The notes under the pieces were generated by a model. It was not told the DNA's origin. It saw only the letters and a program-made list of their open reading frames with translations, and searched no databases. From an uncultured Clostridia bacterium (GTDB lineage: Bacteria > Bacillota > Clostridia > Christensenellales > Aristaeellaceae), in the NCBI GenBank assembly GCA_934636105.1, contig CAKTZR010000001.1, positions 1 through 64,000 on the forward strand: a stretch of 64,000 bases of DNA, read 5' to 3'. The first letter of the stretch is position 1. The number at the start of each line of letters is the position of its first letter. Of the stretch, positions 34,065 to 42,597 are shown piece after piece. The position numbers were made by a program, and so were the translations under genes.

Positions 34065-36305
34065 GTGAAACAGAAGCAGAAGAAAACGGGCAAGACTGTT
34101 TTTTACACAGTCATGCAGCCGCTGGTGATTTTGATTCTTTTGCAGACGGCAATTCTTCTGGTCTCTCTGTACCTGAGCGGCGTTTTCGACCAGGTGAACA
34201 GCAACGAACGCTCCATTCTCAGCAAACAGGTCGCCAACCGGGCCAACTATCTGGAAATTCAGATGACCCAGCAGTGGTCGGATATCGACGAGCTGGCGCA
34301 ATCCATCAACGAAAAGACGCAGGCCGCGGTTGACGCGGGATCGATCCGGCTTGACCTGCTGGACAGCGATTCCAAAGAAGCGAGCAAGCTCATCGGCATG
34401 ATCTGCACGGACATGATCGAGACGATGTACCGCAACAAGGATTCGGGCATTTACGTGATTTTCAACACGGCGGGCCTGGACGGCAACGTGACGGCGAAGA
34501 CGGGCTTCCACGTGCGCGATCTTGATCCGACGGTCAGCGCGACGACGCAATACAATGATCTGCTTCTGGAATGCGCGCCGATTTCCACCGTGAAGGCGAT
34601 GAACATTTCCACCGACACGGGCTGGGATACGCGCTATGACTTCGGCACATCCTACGGCGATTATTTCTTCAAGCCGTTCATGGAAGCCTATCGGGCGACG
34701 CGCAAACTCAACGCGGAGGATTACGGCTGCTGGAGCGCCAGCGCGCAGTCCAGCCTGCCGTCGGGGCTGACGTATTCCATGCCGCTGATGCTGGAGGACG
34801 GCACGGTTTACGGCGTGCTGGGCATCGAGCTGCTGGATGATTATGTGAGCGCCAGCCTGCCGTATGGCGAATTGGGCTTTGATGCGGACGGCTCCTATGC
34901 GCTGGCGCTGTTTGACAAAGCGACGAATCGCGCGACGGTGAAAATGGTCAGCGGCAAAACGCGTCTGCGCCGGGGCGAGACGATGATGCTCACGCCGGGG
35001 AAGGACGGCAGCTATGTCTTTGAGCGCGACGGCAAGAAGCTCGTCACGCAGATGCGGCGGCTGACGATTTACGACATGTATGCGCCGTTTGACAATGAAA
35101 TCTGGGTGCTGATGGGCGCTGTTTCGTCCCAAAGCCTGTACGCGTTTCCCGACCGGGTATTGCGGATGATTCTGCTGGCGATTGCGCTGATGCTGCTGTT
35201 TGACGTGGCGGGCAGTGTGCTTATCGCGCGGCGGCTTTCCAAACCGATTGAAAAGCTATCCAAAGAGGTCGATATTGCGCGGACGAATGAAAACGGCATT
35301 CCGCGGCTGTCCACGACGGGCATTCGCGAACTGGACTGCTTTGCGGATGCTTTTGCCGGATTGAGCCGCGACGCAATCAACACTTCGACACGCTTTCTGC
35401 GCATGCTGGACATGGCCAGCGTGGATATTGCGGGCTGCGAATTTGACACATCGAAGGATGCGGACGTGACGCCTGCGTTTGCGACGGAGAACTTCTTTCC
35501 GCTGCTCGGCGTGCAGGGCGGCGACGCGCGGCGCGTGACGCTGGGGCAGATTAAAACGCTGCACAACCGGATGGCGCAAAATGTGCTGGCCGTGGAGAAA
35601 AAGGGAGACGGCACGCTGGTGCATGTGCGCTCGCTGGATGGCCGGGAGCGCTACGTCCGCCTGAAGGAAACCCAGATCGAAACCCGCGTGATTGTGCTCG
35701 CCGAGGATGTGACCACCGCCACGCTGGAACGCCTGCGCATCGAGCGGGAGCGCGACTACGACCTGCTGACGGGTTTGTACAATCGGCGCGCATTCTATCG
35801 CTTCGCGGGGCGGATGTTCGATCAGCCGGAGAAGATGAAGCATGCGGCGGTCGTGATGATGGACCTTGACAACCTCAAGCGCACCAACGACACGTTCGGC
35901 CACGAGTGGGGCGACCGCTACATCCACGAAGCGGCGGTGTGTTTCCTGCGCAACATCCCGGATGGCACGCTCTGCGCGCGCGTATCCGGCGACGAATTCA
36001 ACATTCTGTTCTGCGGATACGACAGCCGCGAAGCCGTGCAGCGCGCGATTGACCGCCTGATTTCCGGCATTGAAAACAGCCACTTCAACCTGCCGAACGG
36101 ACAGGCGACGCGCATTCACGTTTCCGGCGGCATTGCGTGGTATCCCGAAGACGGCACGGAAATGATGAATTTGATTAAGTGTGCCGACTTTGCCATGTAC
36201 CGCATTAAAAAGAGCGAGAAAGGCCGATTCGGTGTGTTTGACCGCACGGAATATGAGCAGGCCGAAGAAAATCTGAATCGGCAGGACGATAATCCGTTTT
36301 ATTGA
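34065..36305 (+). CDS. Membrane diguanylate cyclase with extracellular sensor domain
   Basis: 746 residues from GTG 34065 (CGGAGGAG 6 bases upstream). A first membrane helix (about 10-40, VILILLQTAILLVSLYLSG) and a second (about 370-395) frame a periplasm-type dCache-like sensor of about 330 residues. A HAMP-like stretch (RRLSKPIEKLSKEVDIA), a PAS-like linker and a GGDEF domain follow. The GGDEF box reads SGDEF (Ser641 for the first Gly), a variant found in active enzymes; DLLTGLYNRRAFYRF and DLDNLKRTNDTFGHEWGD support activity. It makes c-di-GMP in response to an outside signal, perhaps delivered by the lipoprotein encoded upstream. Confidence 0.9.
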   Translation: MKQKQKKTGKTVFYTVMQPLVILILLQTAILLVSLYLSGVFDQVNSNERSILSKQVANRANYLEIQMTQQWSDIDELAQSINEKTQAAVDAGSIRLDLLDSDSKEASKLIGMICTDMIETMYRNKDSGIYVIFNTAGLDGNVTAKTGFHVRDLDPTVSATTQYNDLLLECAPISTVKAMNISTDTGWDTRYDFGTSYGDYFFKPFMEAYRATRKLNAEDYGCWSASAQSSLPSGLTYSMPLMLEDGTVYGVLGIELLDDYVSASLPYGELGFDADGSYALALFDKATNRATVKMVSGKTRLRRGETMMLTPGKDGSYVFERDGKKLVTQMRRLTIYDMYAPFDNEIWVLMGAVSSQSLYAFPDRVLRMILLAIALMLLFDVAGSVLIARRLSKPIEKLSKEVDIARTNENGIPRLSTTGIRELDCFADAFAGLSRDAINTSTRFLRMLDMASVDIAGCEFDTSKDADVTPAFATENFFPLLGVQGGDARRVTLGQIKTLHNRMAQNVLAVEKKGDGTLVHVRSLDGRERYVRLKETQIETRVIVLAEDVTTATLERLRIERERDYDLLTGLYNRRAFYRFAGRMFDQPEKMKHAAVVMMDLDNLKRTNDTFGHEWGDRYIHEAAVCFLRNIPDGTLCARVSGDEFNILFCGYDSREAVQRAIDRLISGIENSHFNLPNGQATRIHVSGGIAWYPEDGTEMMNLIKCADFAMYRIKKSEKGRFGVFDRTEYEQAEENLNRQDDNPFY

Positions 36306-36346
36306 TAACATTTCGGATCTTTGTTTGAAAAGATATGGAATCCGCC

Positions 36347-36375
36347 TTGACAGAATCTTCAAAATGGAATAAAAT
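36347..36375 (+). promoter_or_regulatory. Promoter of the LCP gene
   Basis: Perfect -35 TTGACA (36347-36352), 17-bp spacer, -10 TAAAAT (36370-36375). A hairpin CATGGGG / CCCCATG (36385-36391 with 36413-36419) lies in the leader just before the ribosome site. Confidence 0.8.
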
Positions 36376-36435
36376 ATCGACATACATGGGGAGGAAAAAC
36401 GCAAGGGCTCTGCCCCATGTGCGGGAGAGTGGAAA

Positions 36436-37455
36436 ATGGCTCACAGCAGGCGTGAAAAGCGGGATGATCGAACCTTCGTCATCAAGGCGGCGCTGATAGC
36501 CGTCGCGGTGATACTGGCTTTGGCCGCGGCTTATATCGGCGGGCGCTATCTGGAGGAAAAGCAATATCCGGAGACGCGCGGCGAAATGAGCGCAGGCTTT
36601 GGCGAAGTGCCGAAGGTGGAAATCGACGGCGTGACCTATGAGCAGAAGATGGATCTCACCTCGCTGCTGATGATCGGCATTGACAAGAAATCCACGGACG
36701 AGGTCAAGGGCTACCGCGACGGCGGCCAATCGGATTTCCTGCTGCTGCTGGTGATTGACCATCAGAACAAGACGATCCGCCAGCTGCAAATTGATCGCGA
36801 CACGATGACGACGGTCAACGTGCTGGGGCTGTTTGGCAACAAAGCGGGTTCGCGTGTGATGCAGGTCTGCCTTTCCCACGGATACGGCATGGATCGGCAG
36901 GAACGCTGCAAGAACTCCATCAAGGCGGTGGAGGATTTGCTGAACTGCCCGGAAATCGATCTCTATATGGAGATTCCGCTCGATGCGATTGCCTCGCTGA
37001 ACGACCTGCTCGGCGGCGTGACCGTAACGCTGATGGATGACTTCACAATGGCCGATTCGGCGATGAAGGAGGGCGCGACGCTGACCCTGACCGGGGAACA
37101 GGCGATGACGCTCGTGCGTCGGCGTATCGACGTGGCGGACGGCACCAACGAGGCGCGCATGACCCGCCAGCGTATCTTCATGGATGCGGCGATCCCCAAG
37201 ATCCGCCAAAAGATCGACGAATCCAGCGGTTTTGTCACGACGATGATCGACACGCTGTCGCCGTATCTGACCACGAACATGGCCCGCGGGCGGATGATTA
37301 ACGAAATCAACCGGGCCTATCATTATGAAGTGGAGCCTGTTCAATACCTGACCGGTGAACACAGCATCGGCGAGGATGGCTTTATGGAGTTCCACGCGGA
37401 CGAGCAGTCAATCGTCGATTTTGTTCTGGATGCGTTCTATACGAAGCAGGAATGA
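36436..37455 (+). CDS. LytR-CpsA-Psr (LCP) family cell-wall glycopolymer ligase
   Basis: 339 residues. One N-terminal membrane helix (about 17-36, IKAALIAVAVILALAAAY) is followed by an extracytoplasmic LCP domain. Visible motifs are LLMIGIDKKSTDEV, GGQSDFLLLLVID, the Arg-Asp motif QLQIDRDTMTTV and the late arginine region TLVRRRIDVADGTNEARMTR. LCP proteins transfer lipid-linked glycopolymers to peptidoglycan. It sits just before a CpsC/CpsD/CpsB module, consistent with capsule or exopolysaccharide attachment. GGGAGAGTGG precedes the ATG. Confidence 0.9.
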   Translation: MAHSRREKRDDRTFVIKAALIAVAVILALAAAYIGGRYLEEKQYPETRGEMSAGFGEVPKVEIDGVTYEQKMDLTSLLMIGIDKKSTDEVKGYRDGGQSDFLLLLVIDHQNKTIRQLQIDRDTMTTVNVLGLFGNKAGSRVMQVCLSHGYGMDRQERCKNSIKAVEDLLNCPEIDLYMEIPLDAIASLNDLLGGVTVTLMDDFTMADSAMKEGATLTLTGEQAMTLVRRRIDVADGTNEARMTRQRIFMDAAIPKIRQKIDESSGFVTTMIDTLSPYLTTNMARGRMINEINRAYHYEVEPVQYLTGEHSIGEDGFMEFHADEQSIVDFVLDAFYTKQE

Positions 37456-37506
37456 AAGCGGCATTACTGATACATGGCAATTCAAAAACTTAGGAGGATG
37501 GTTTTT

Positions 37507-38115
37507 ATGAAGAAGTTTGCTCTGACGCTCGCAAGCGCGCTGCTCGTGATGAGCGCGGCTGGTGCGATGGCTGCCGGCGTGCCCAGCAAGACGACGACCG
37601 ACGTGACCCAGGTGAAGGCGGTTGAAGTCGTGAAGGAAGACGGTACGACCGAAGAAGCAACTTGGTCCATCGATGTGACTGAGGATGCGGCCCCGGTTGC
37701 CGAGGAAATCAGCAAGATCTATCAGGAAGTCGCCGTGAGCGGCAAGGCTGCTGTGACGTATTTCCCGACCGAGACGCAGGAAGAAATCGCCGCGATTCTG
37801 CCGGAGACCGTGAAGGCCGACTCGATGACGCTGAACGAGTTCATCTCCGTTGAAATCGGCGGTCAGATGGATGCTACGACGGCTGCAAAGGCGACTTTCA
37901 CCTTCACGACGAAGTATGAAAAGAGCCAGAAGGTTGTTGTCGTCGTCGGTATCTATGATGGCACCCGCGACGCGAACGGTCAGTACATCGTCAAGTGGAT
38001 TCCGCTCGACGCCGAAGTGCTGGACAACGGTGATATCGCCGTCGAGTTCCCGGCTGACGTTGTGGCGCAGATGAACGACGCTGTGGCGACGGCTATGGCG
38101 GTGCTCAACGACTAA
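37507..38115 (+). CDS. Secreted protein of unknown function
   Basis: 202 residues; I do not recognise a family. A clear signal peptide (MKKFALTLASALLVMSAAGA, cleaved near AMAAG) leads to an acidic, Thr/Val/Ala-rich mature protein of about 175 residues. It has alternating beta-type segments such as VAVSGKAAVTYFP, AKATFTFTTKYE and QKVVVVVGIYDG, compatible with an immunoglobulin-like fold. It contains no cysteine or anchor motif. AGGAGG lies 10 bases before ATG 37507. It is placed between the LCP gene (51 bases upstream) and CpsC, with a strong terminator after it, so it is probably cotranscribed with LCP and acts outside the cell. Confidence 0.75.
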   Translation: MKKFALTLASALLVMSAAGAMAAGVPSKTTTDVTQVKAVEVVKEDGTTEEATWSIDVTEDAAPVAEEISKIYQEVAVSGKAAVTYFPTETQEEIAAILPETVKADSMTLNEFISVEIGGQMDATTAAKATFTFTTKYEKSQKVVVVVGIYDGTRDANGQYIVKWIPLDAEVLDNGDIAVEFPADVVAQMNDAVATAMAVLND

Positions 38116-38124
38116 GCACATTGG

Positions 38125-38162
38125 GCGGGGCGCATCGGAAGCGAAGATGCGCCCCGCTTTTT
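38125..38162 (+). terminator. Terminator after the secreted protein gene
   Basis: Perfect 12-bp stem GCGGGGCGCATC / GATGCGCCCCGC (38125-38136 with 38146-38157), then a T-run. Confidence 0.9.
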
Positions 38163-38204
38163 GGCGTATAAGGAAAAGATCGATAAGAGGATAGGAGATT
38201 GACC

Positions 38205-38993
38205 ATGCAGCAGCCGGAAGCGCAGGAGCTTGGCAGGAAGCATTCGGGGGGCGGGCAGCCCTATGAGGACGGGGAAGACGAAATCGACCTCGTTGAATTG
38301 ATGTATCGTTTACTTGAAAAATGGAAGATTATCGTGTTGGCCTGCATTCTCGGCGCGCTGATTGCCGGTGTCTATACGATCTTTTTTGTGACGCCCAAGT
38401 ATGAGGCCACGTCGAAGCTGTATGTCGTCAACGCGAAGGATTCCGCAATCAACCTGTCGGATTTGCAGATCGGCAACTATCTGGCCAGCGACTACACGGA
38501 GGTATTCTCCAACTGGCACGTGCATGAAATGGTGCTTCAGCGTCTCGGTCTGGATTACACTTATACCGAGCTGAGCAGCATGGTTTCCGTCAGCAACCCG
38601 AAGGATACGCGCATTCTGTATATCACCGTCACCTCCACCGATCCGCAGGAAGCCAAGGATATGGCGGATACGTATGCGCAGGTTGCGCGTGAATTTATTG
38701 CGGCCAAGATGGATACCAAACAGCCGAACATTTTCGAAGAAGCGCTCCTGCCCAGCAGACCGGCTTCGCCGAACAAGACGAAGAACGTGTTGATGGGCTT
38801 TGTGCTCGGCTTCGTGCTCTGCTGCGGCGTGATTGTGGTGCAGTTCCTGACGGACGACCGCCTGCGCAGTGCGGACGACATTGAAAAATATGTGCAGCTG
38901 CCGACGCTGGGCGTGATGCCGAAGCAGACGAAAACCGCAGCCCAGAGCCGCCGCGCCACGAGCAAGGAGAGAAAGGGGGAGAAGCAGCCATGA
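38205..38993 (+). CDS. CpsC/YveK-type polysaccharide co-polymerase (BY-kinase activator)
   Basis: 262 residues from ATG 38205 (AGGAG 7 bases upstream). Wzz-family topology: helix 1 at about 43-63 (IIVLACILGALIAGVYTIFF), an external domain with KYEATSKLYVVNAKD and RILYITVTSTDPQEAKDMAD, and helix 2 at about 190-210 (VLMGFVLGFVLCCGVIVVQF). A cytoplasmic tail ends in basic residues. In Gram-positives this protein activates the tyrosine kinase CpsD, encoded next with a four-base overlap. It controls chain length or export of capsule. Confidence 0.9.
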   Translation: MQQPEAQELGRKHSGGGQPYEDGEDEIDLVELMYRLLEKWKIIVLACILGALIAGVYTIFFVTPKYEATSKLYVVNAKDSAINLSDLQIGNYLASDYTEVFSNWHVHEMVLQRLGLDYTYTELSSMVSVSNPKDTRILYITVTSTDPQEAKDMADTYAQVAREFIAAKMDTKQPNIFEEALLPSRPASPNKTKNVLMGFVLGFVLCCGVIVVQFLTDDRLRSADDIEKYVQLPTLGVMPKQTKTAAQSRRATSKERKGEKQP

Positions 38994-39727
38994 GACAGGC
39001 CAAGATTAAGCGTTTCAATGCGCTGGATTATACCGGAACAGAGGCCATCAACACCATCTGCACCAATCTCTCCTTTTCCGGCCGCAACTGCAAGCGTATT
39101 GCTGTCACGAGCTACATGCCGGGCGCGGGAAAGTCGTATATGTGCCTGAATATTCTGCACAACATGGCCAAGCGCGGCAAGCATGTGCTGCTGATCGATG
39201 CGGATTTGCGCCGCTCAACCATGGTTTCCCGCTTGCGTTTGGAGACGGAGGGCGAGATGTACGGCCTTGCGCATTATCTGGCCGGGCATTGCGAACTGGA
39301 CGACTGCATTTACGAAACCAATATGTATGGCGCGTGCATCATGCCCGCAGGGCGCGATATCTCCTCGCCGATGACGTTGATCGACACGCCGTATTTTGGC
39401 GAAATGCTGGATCACCTGGCGACGCAGTTTGACATGATTCTCGTGGATACGCCGCCGATTGGCGCGGTCGTCGATGCGGCGGAGATTGCGAAGCGCTGCG
39501 ACGGTTCGGTGCTCGTCGTCAATTACAACAACACGCGCCGCCGCGAACTGCTGGAATCCAAGCGCCAGATGGAGCAGTCCGGCTGCCCGATTCTCGGCTG
39601 CATCCTCAACAAAGTGACTTTCGACACGCTCAGCGCCAAAAAGTATTATAATAAAACTTATTATAATCACTACTATAAATCGGGTTATTACACCGCTGAT
39701 GAAAAGAAGAAAGACGAAGACGAATGA
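38990..39727 (+). CDS. CpsD/YveL-type tyrosine kinase (BY-kinase)
   Basis: 245 residues. Walker A SYMPGAGKSYMCLNIL, Walker A' HVLLIDADLRRSTMV and Walker B DMILVDTPPIGAVVDA are all present. The C-terminus carries a tyrosine cluster, YYNKTYYNHYYKSGYY, the expected autophosphorylation site, followed by an acidic/basic tail. Starts inside the last codons of CpsC (ATGA) and overlaps CpsB likewise, so the three are translationally coupled. It works at the membrane with CpsC to regulate polysaccharide assembly. Confidence 0.92.
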   Translation: MRQAKIKRFNALDYTGTEAINTICTNLSFSGRNCKRIAVTSYMPGAGKSYMCLNILHNMAKRGKHVLLIDADLRRSTMVSRLRLETEGEMYGLAHYLAGHCELDDCIYETNMYGACIMPAGRDISSPMTLIDTPYFGEMLDHLATQFDMILVDTPPIGAVVDAAEIAKRCDGSVLVVNYNNTRRRELLESKRQMEQSGCPILGCILNKVTFDTLSAKKYYNKTYYNHYYKSGYYTADEKKKDEDE

Positions 39728-40446
39728 GCAAGTCGGCGTATCCATTTGTTGATATTCATCATCACATCATCTATGGCCTGGATGACGGCGCGCAGACATG
39801 GGAACAAACCCAGCAGATGCTTGAAAAAGCATGGGAAAACCGCATCCATCGCATCATCGCCACGCCGCATGCGGAACCGGGGCTGAAGCCGTTTCCCATG
39901 CGGGAGCTGATGGAGCGCATGGCGCGGGCGCAGGCCTGGTGCGATGAACAGGGCATGCAGCTGGAAATCCTCCCCGGCTGCGAAATCCTCTACACGCCGC
40001 AGGCGGTTCGCATGCTTCGCGACGGCCTGATTCCGACGCTGGCGGAAACGGAATATGTGCTCGTCGAGTTTGTGCCGACCGCGCCGTACAGCGTGTTGCT
40101 GAGCGCGGCGAAAGCGCTGACGAGGGCGGGTTACAAACCGGTTTTTGCGCATATTGAGCGTTACAGATGCCTGCGCTGGCCGGGGCGCGTTTGGAAGCTC
40201 AAGCAGGCGTATCACATCACCATGCAGATGAACGCAGACACGATCTGCCGCAAGCATTCGTTTTTCAATCAACTGTGGGTCAACCGGGTGATTCGAAAGG
40301 GCTGCATCGATATCGCGGCGACGGATTCGCACAATGTGACCAGCCGCCCATGCCAAATGCGCGCCTGCTATCGGGAATTGAAGCAGCGTTTCGGGGTGGA
40401 GACGGCGAATCGGCTCTGCATCGAGAATCCTTCGAAAATCGTATAA
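39724..40446 (+). CDS. CpsB/YwqE-type manganese-dependent protein-tyrosine phosphatase (PHP)
   Basis: 240 residues. PHP metal-binding motifs: FVDIHHHIIYGLDDGAQTWE (His12-14), IATPHAEPG, then ILPGCEILYTPQAV, VFAHIERYRCL and late ATDSHNV. It removes phosphate from CpsD and reverses its action. Last gene of the CpsC-CpsD-CpsB operon; a strong terminator follows. No glycosyltransferase, flippase or polymerase gene is attached. Confidence 0.92.
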   Translation: MSKSAYPFVDIHHHIIYGLDDGAQTWEQTQQMLEKAWENRIHRIIATPHAEPGLKPFPMRELMERMARAQAWCDEQGMQLEILPGCEILYTPQAVRMLRDGLIPTLAETEYVLVEFVPTAPYSVLLSAAKALTRAGYKPVFAHIERYRCLRWPGRVWKLKQAYHITMQMNADTICRKHSFFNQLWVNRVIRKGCIDIAATDSHNVTSRPCQMRACYRELKQRFGVETANRLCIENPSKIV

Positions 40447-40488
40447 AAAAAACCAGCCATCGCATTCAATCGCGATGGCTGGTTTTTT
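40447..40488. terminator. Bidirectional terminator between the cps module and the Hpt operon
   Basis: Perfect 17-bp stem AAAAAACCAGCCATCGC / GCGATGGCTGGTTTTTT (40447-40463 with 40472-40488). T-runs on both strands serve the convergent operons. Confidence 0.9.
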
Positions 40489-40513
40489 AGAAGCGGAAAT
40501 AGCCGCTCAACAA

Positions 40514-40861
40514 TCAATCGAGCTGGGCAATGGCGGCAATGGTCTCGTTATGGACGGCCTCCACGGCGGCGAAAAGGGAAGGATCGGTCAACGGTTTCGC
40601 ACCGCGAAGCGCTTCGGTCAACGGGAAGCTGACGGCATACAGACGGTCGAAGCCGAGGTTCTGCGCAACGCCCTTGAGCGTATGCACGGCGCGGAAAGCG
40701 GTTTCCCAATCCTGCTGGCCGATGGCGGCGCGCAATTCATCCATGGAGGGGTTGGCCGGATATTTTTTGACGAACCGCAGCACAAGCGACTCGTTGCACA
40801 GCCGACGAACGGTATCGGCGTAATTGCCGCCGATTTGAGCATAAAATTCCTGCAAAGTCAT
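40514..40861 (-). CDS. Hpt (histidine phosphotransfer) domain protein
   Basis: 115 residues, a single helical Hpt domain. The phosphoacceptor is His60 in FRAVHTLKGVAQNLGF. It starts MTLQEFYAQIGGNYADTVRR. Hpt proteins shuttle phosphate between receiver domains of multi-step phosphorelays. It lies 18 bases after the GGDEF reading frame, in an operon headed by a receiver-HD protein. A sensor with a receiver domain is encoded divergently at 43706-45418. Either receiver could be its partner; this is inference. Confidence 0.9.
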   Translation of the reverse strand: MTLQEFYAQIGGNYADTVRRLCNESLVLRFVKKYPANPSMDELRAAIGQQDWETAFRAVHTLKGVAQNLGFDRLYAVSFPLTEALRGAKPLTDPSLFAAVEAVHNETIAAIAQLD

Positions 40862-40879
40862 GTTGTTACTTCCTTTCCG

Positions 40880-41434
40880 TCATAAACGCAAAACGCCTTT
40901 ATGGGCTTTTTCGTGATACATCAGTTGGTCAGCCTGCCGAATGGCTTCCATCAGCGGCCTGACACGGTATACGCCGCCGATGCTGATGGAAAGCTGAATA
41001 TCCGGATAGCCATCTACCGCGGCGCGGCTGACCGCATCCTGCATATAACGCATTTTCAGCGCAAAAGCTTCTTTCTGAATCTGGGGAAAGATGACCAGAA
41101 ACTCGTCCCCGCCATAGCGAATCAGCATATCCGAGCTTCGGATGCAGGAGAGAATGGCGGTGGCGACCTTTTTGAGCGCAATGTCACCGACCGGATGACC
41201 ATAGGTATCGTTAATCTGCTTGAAGCGATCCACGTCGATCATCACCACGCCGTCCAAATCCTCCAGCGTGGCGTGAAGGTCTTCAAAATACTGACGGCAA
41301 TACGCGCCGGTCAGGCTGTCCGAGTAAAAATCCCGACCGTATTTTTCGAGCATCAGCTCTCTGCCGTGCGAATTGAACCAAACGCCCGTATCCGAACGTG
41401 AAATCAATTCGAGCACGCAGGGCTTTCCTTCCAC
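40880..41434 (-). pseudogene. N-terminally truncated GGDEF diguanylate cyclase
   Basis: The frame from GTG 41434 gives 184 residues: DSLTGAYCRQYFEDL, VVMIDVDRFKQINDTYGHPV, the intact GGDEF box RYGGDEFLVIFP and SISIGGVYRVRPLMEAI, a complete cyclase domain. The same frame stays open further upstream (to about 41515 and beyond) and encodes SKSRVVKLEPTQTGIYQVIA and VEGKPCVLELISR. That resembles the small PAS-like linker found before GGDEF in related proteins. No ATG, GTG or TTG start for a full protein exists in this frame. It is fused out of frame to the REC-HD gene, so the original N-terminus is lost. The cyclase could still be made by internal start or coupling. Confidence 0.75.
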
Positions 41435-42281
41435 TACAACCGCTTTGGCGATGACCTGATAGATGCCGGTTTGAGTTGGTTCGAGTTTGACTACGCGGCT
41501 CTTGGAAGACGCAGCTTTGCAGCCAGCCCTGCGCCAGCGGCATGTTTTTGAGCATCGACGCGCCGACGGTGGTGTGCGTCTTCATGATCTCAAATTCTTC
41601 GCGGGTCAGCTTGCCGGGCTTGTTCAAAATGGCGTCCGGAATGCTGATTTTGCCGATGTCATGCAGCGCGGAAGCCGTGCTGATGAGCGAAATATCGTCC
41701 TCCGAGAGGTTATATCGGTCGGTTTTGGTGACTAGCCTGTGCAGCAGCAGCTCCACGGCCACCTGAATATGCTGCACGTGCATGCCGCTTTCGCCGTTTC
41801 GAAATTCGACGATGTGGCTGAATACGTTCGTCATCAGGCTGTTGCTTTTTTCACGCTTGTAAACCTGTTCAGTGACCATGCGCATCAGGTGCTTCTGTTT
41901 GCCATAGAGCATCAGCGTGTTGATGACGCGCTGGCGAACGACCGCTTTATCAAACGGGCGGCCGATGTAATCCGTTACGCCCAGCTGATAGGCGCGTTCC
42001 ACCAGAACAGAATCGCTCTCCGAGGAAATCATGATGACCGGGCTGCTGTCGAGCCATCCTTCTTCATTCATGATGGAAAGCACGCCGAAGCCGTCCAGTT
42101 CGGGCATAACGATATCCAGCAGAACGAGGTTGATATCCCGGTTTGCGCGCAGAAGCTCAACGGCTTGCAGGCCGTTTTCCGCTTCCAGAAAATCATATCC
42201 GTCATCCAGAATGCTGGTTAAAATGGCGCGATTCATTTCGGAATCGTCCACAATCAAAATCCTCTGTTTTTCAGATGTCAT
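41283..42281 (-). CDS. Response regulator with truncated HD-GYP phosphodiesterase domain
   Basis: 332 residues as read from ATG 42281 (GGAGGT 12 bases upstream; ATG 42317 is an alternative). A receiver domain with QRILIVDDSEMNRAIL, the phospho-Asp in LVLLDIVMPELDG and VIMISSESDS is intact. A HD domain follows: ASALHDIGKISIPDAILNK, then FEIMKTHTTVGASMLKNMPL. Right after MPLAQG the sequence loses family resemblance: the expected HHERWDGxGYP part of HD-GYP is missing, and about 70 foreign residues from the wrong frame of the GGDEF gene follow. It is therefore probably inactive as a c-di-GMP phosphodiesterase, although the receiver may still work. Confidence 0.75.
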   Translation of the reverse strand: MTSEKQRILIVDDSEMNRAILTSILDDGYDFLEAENGLQAVELLRANRDINLVLLDIVMPELDGFGVLSIMNEEGWLDSSPVIMISSESDSVLVERAYQLGVTDYIGRPFDKAVVRQRVINTLMLYGKQKHLMRMVTEQVYKREKSNSLMTNVFSHIVEFRNGESGMHVQHIQVAVELLLHRLVTKTDRYNLSEDDISLISTASALHDIGKISIPDAILNKPGKLTREEFEIMKTHTTVGASMLKNMPLAQGWLQSCVFQEPRSQTRTNSNRHLSGHRQSGCSGRKALRARIDFTFGYGRLVQFARQRADARKIRSGFLLGQPDRRVLPSVF

Positions 42282-42391
42282 GAAGGAGAGATTACCTCCG
42301 CTCGTAGACCCCATCAAAACCGAAGAAAATGAATCATGAAACCATAGCTTGGATGGGATGAACAGAATAAAAACGCGTGTGTTACGTTCTT

Positions 42392-42420
42392 ATTATAGAA
42401 TAGGCCCCCTGCAAATGCAA
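42392..42420 (-). promoter_or_regulatory. Promoter of the REC-HD / GGDEF / Hpt operon
   Basis: Minus strand: -35 TTGCAT (42420-42415), 17-bp spacer, perfect -10 TATAAT (42397-42392). The leader is about 105 bases; no c-di-GMP riboswitch was recognised in it. Confidence 0.75.
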
Positions 42421-42559
42421 GAAAAAATTGGCTATCGCGCGAATCTTTTTCAGAAAGGAACGGATGAAGTCATGCCTTGTCGAATCATGTCGGAATTTAG
42501 CGAGGTTACGAACAGAAAAAGCAGAAAACAAAAAGGATGTAACCCTGCGTCGCACAATA

Positions 42560-42591
42560 AAATCGTCCGAAACGACGTGCTTCGGGCGATT
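42560..42591 (-). terminator. Terminator of the bile salt hydrolase gene
   Basis: Imperfect 11-bp stem AATCGTCCGAA / TTCGGGCGATT with a 9-base loop; on the minus strand it ends ...GATTTTATTG. Confidence 0.6.
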
Positions 42592-42597
42592 CTGCGA

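Noticed and set aside
31033..34093. Two long minus-strand frames opposite the aspartate kinase and solute-binding protein genes
   Set aside because: Antisense shadows; both plus-strand proteins have motifs, promoters and ribosome sites.
42282..42391. c-di-GMP riboswitch in the leader of the REC-HD operon
   Set aside because: No matching conserved helices or tetraloop-receptor pattern could be found.
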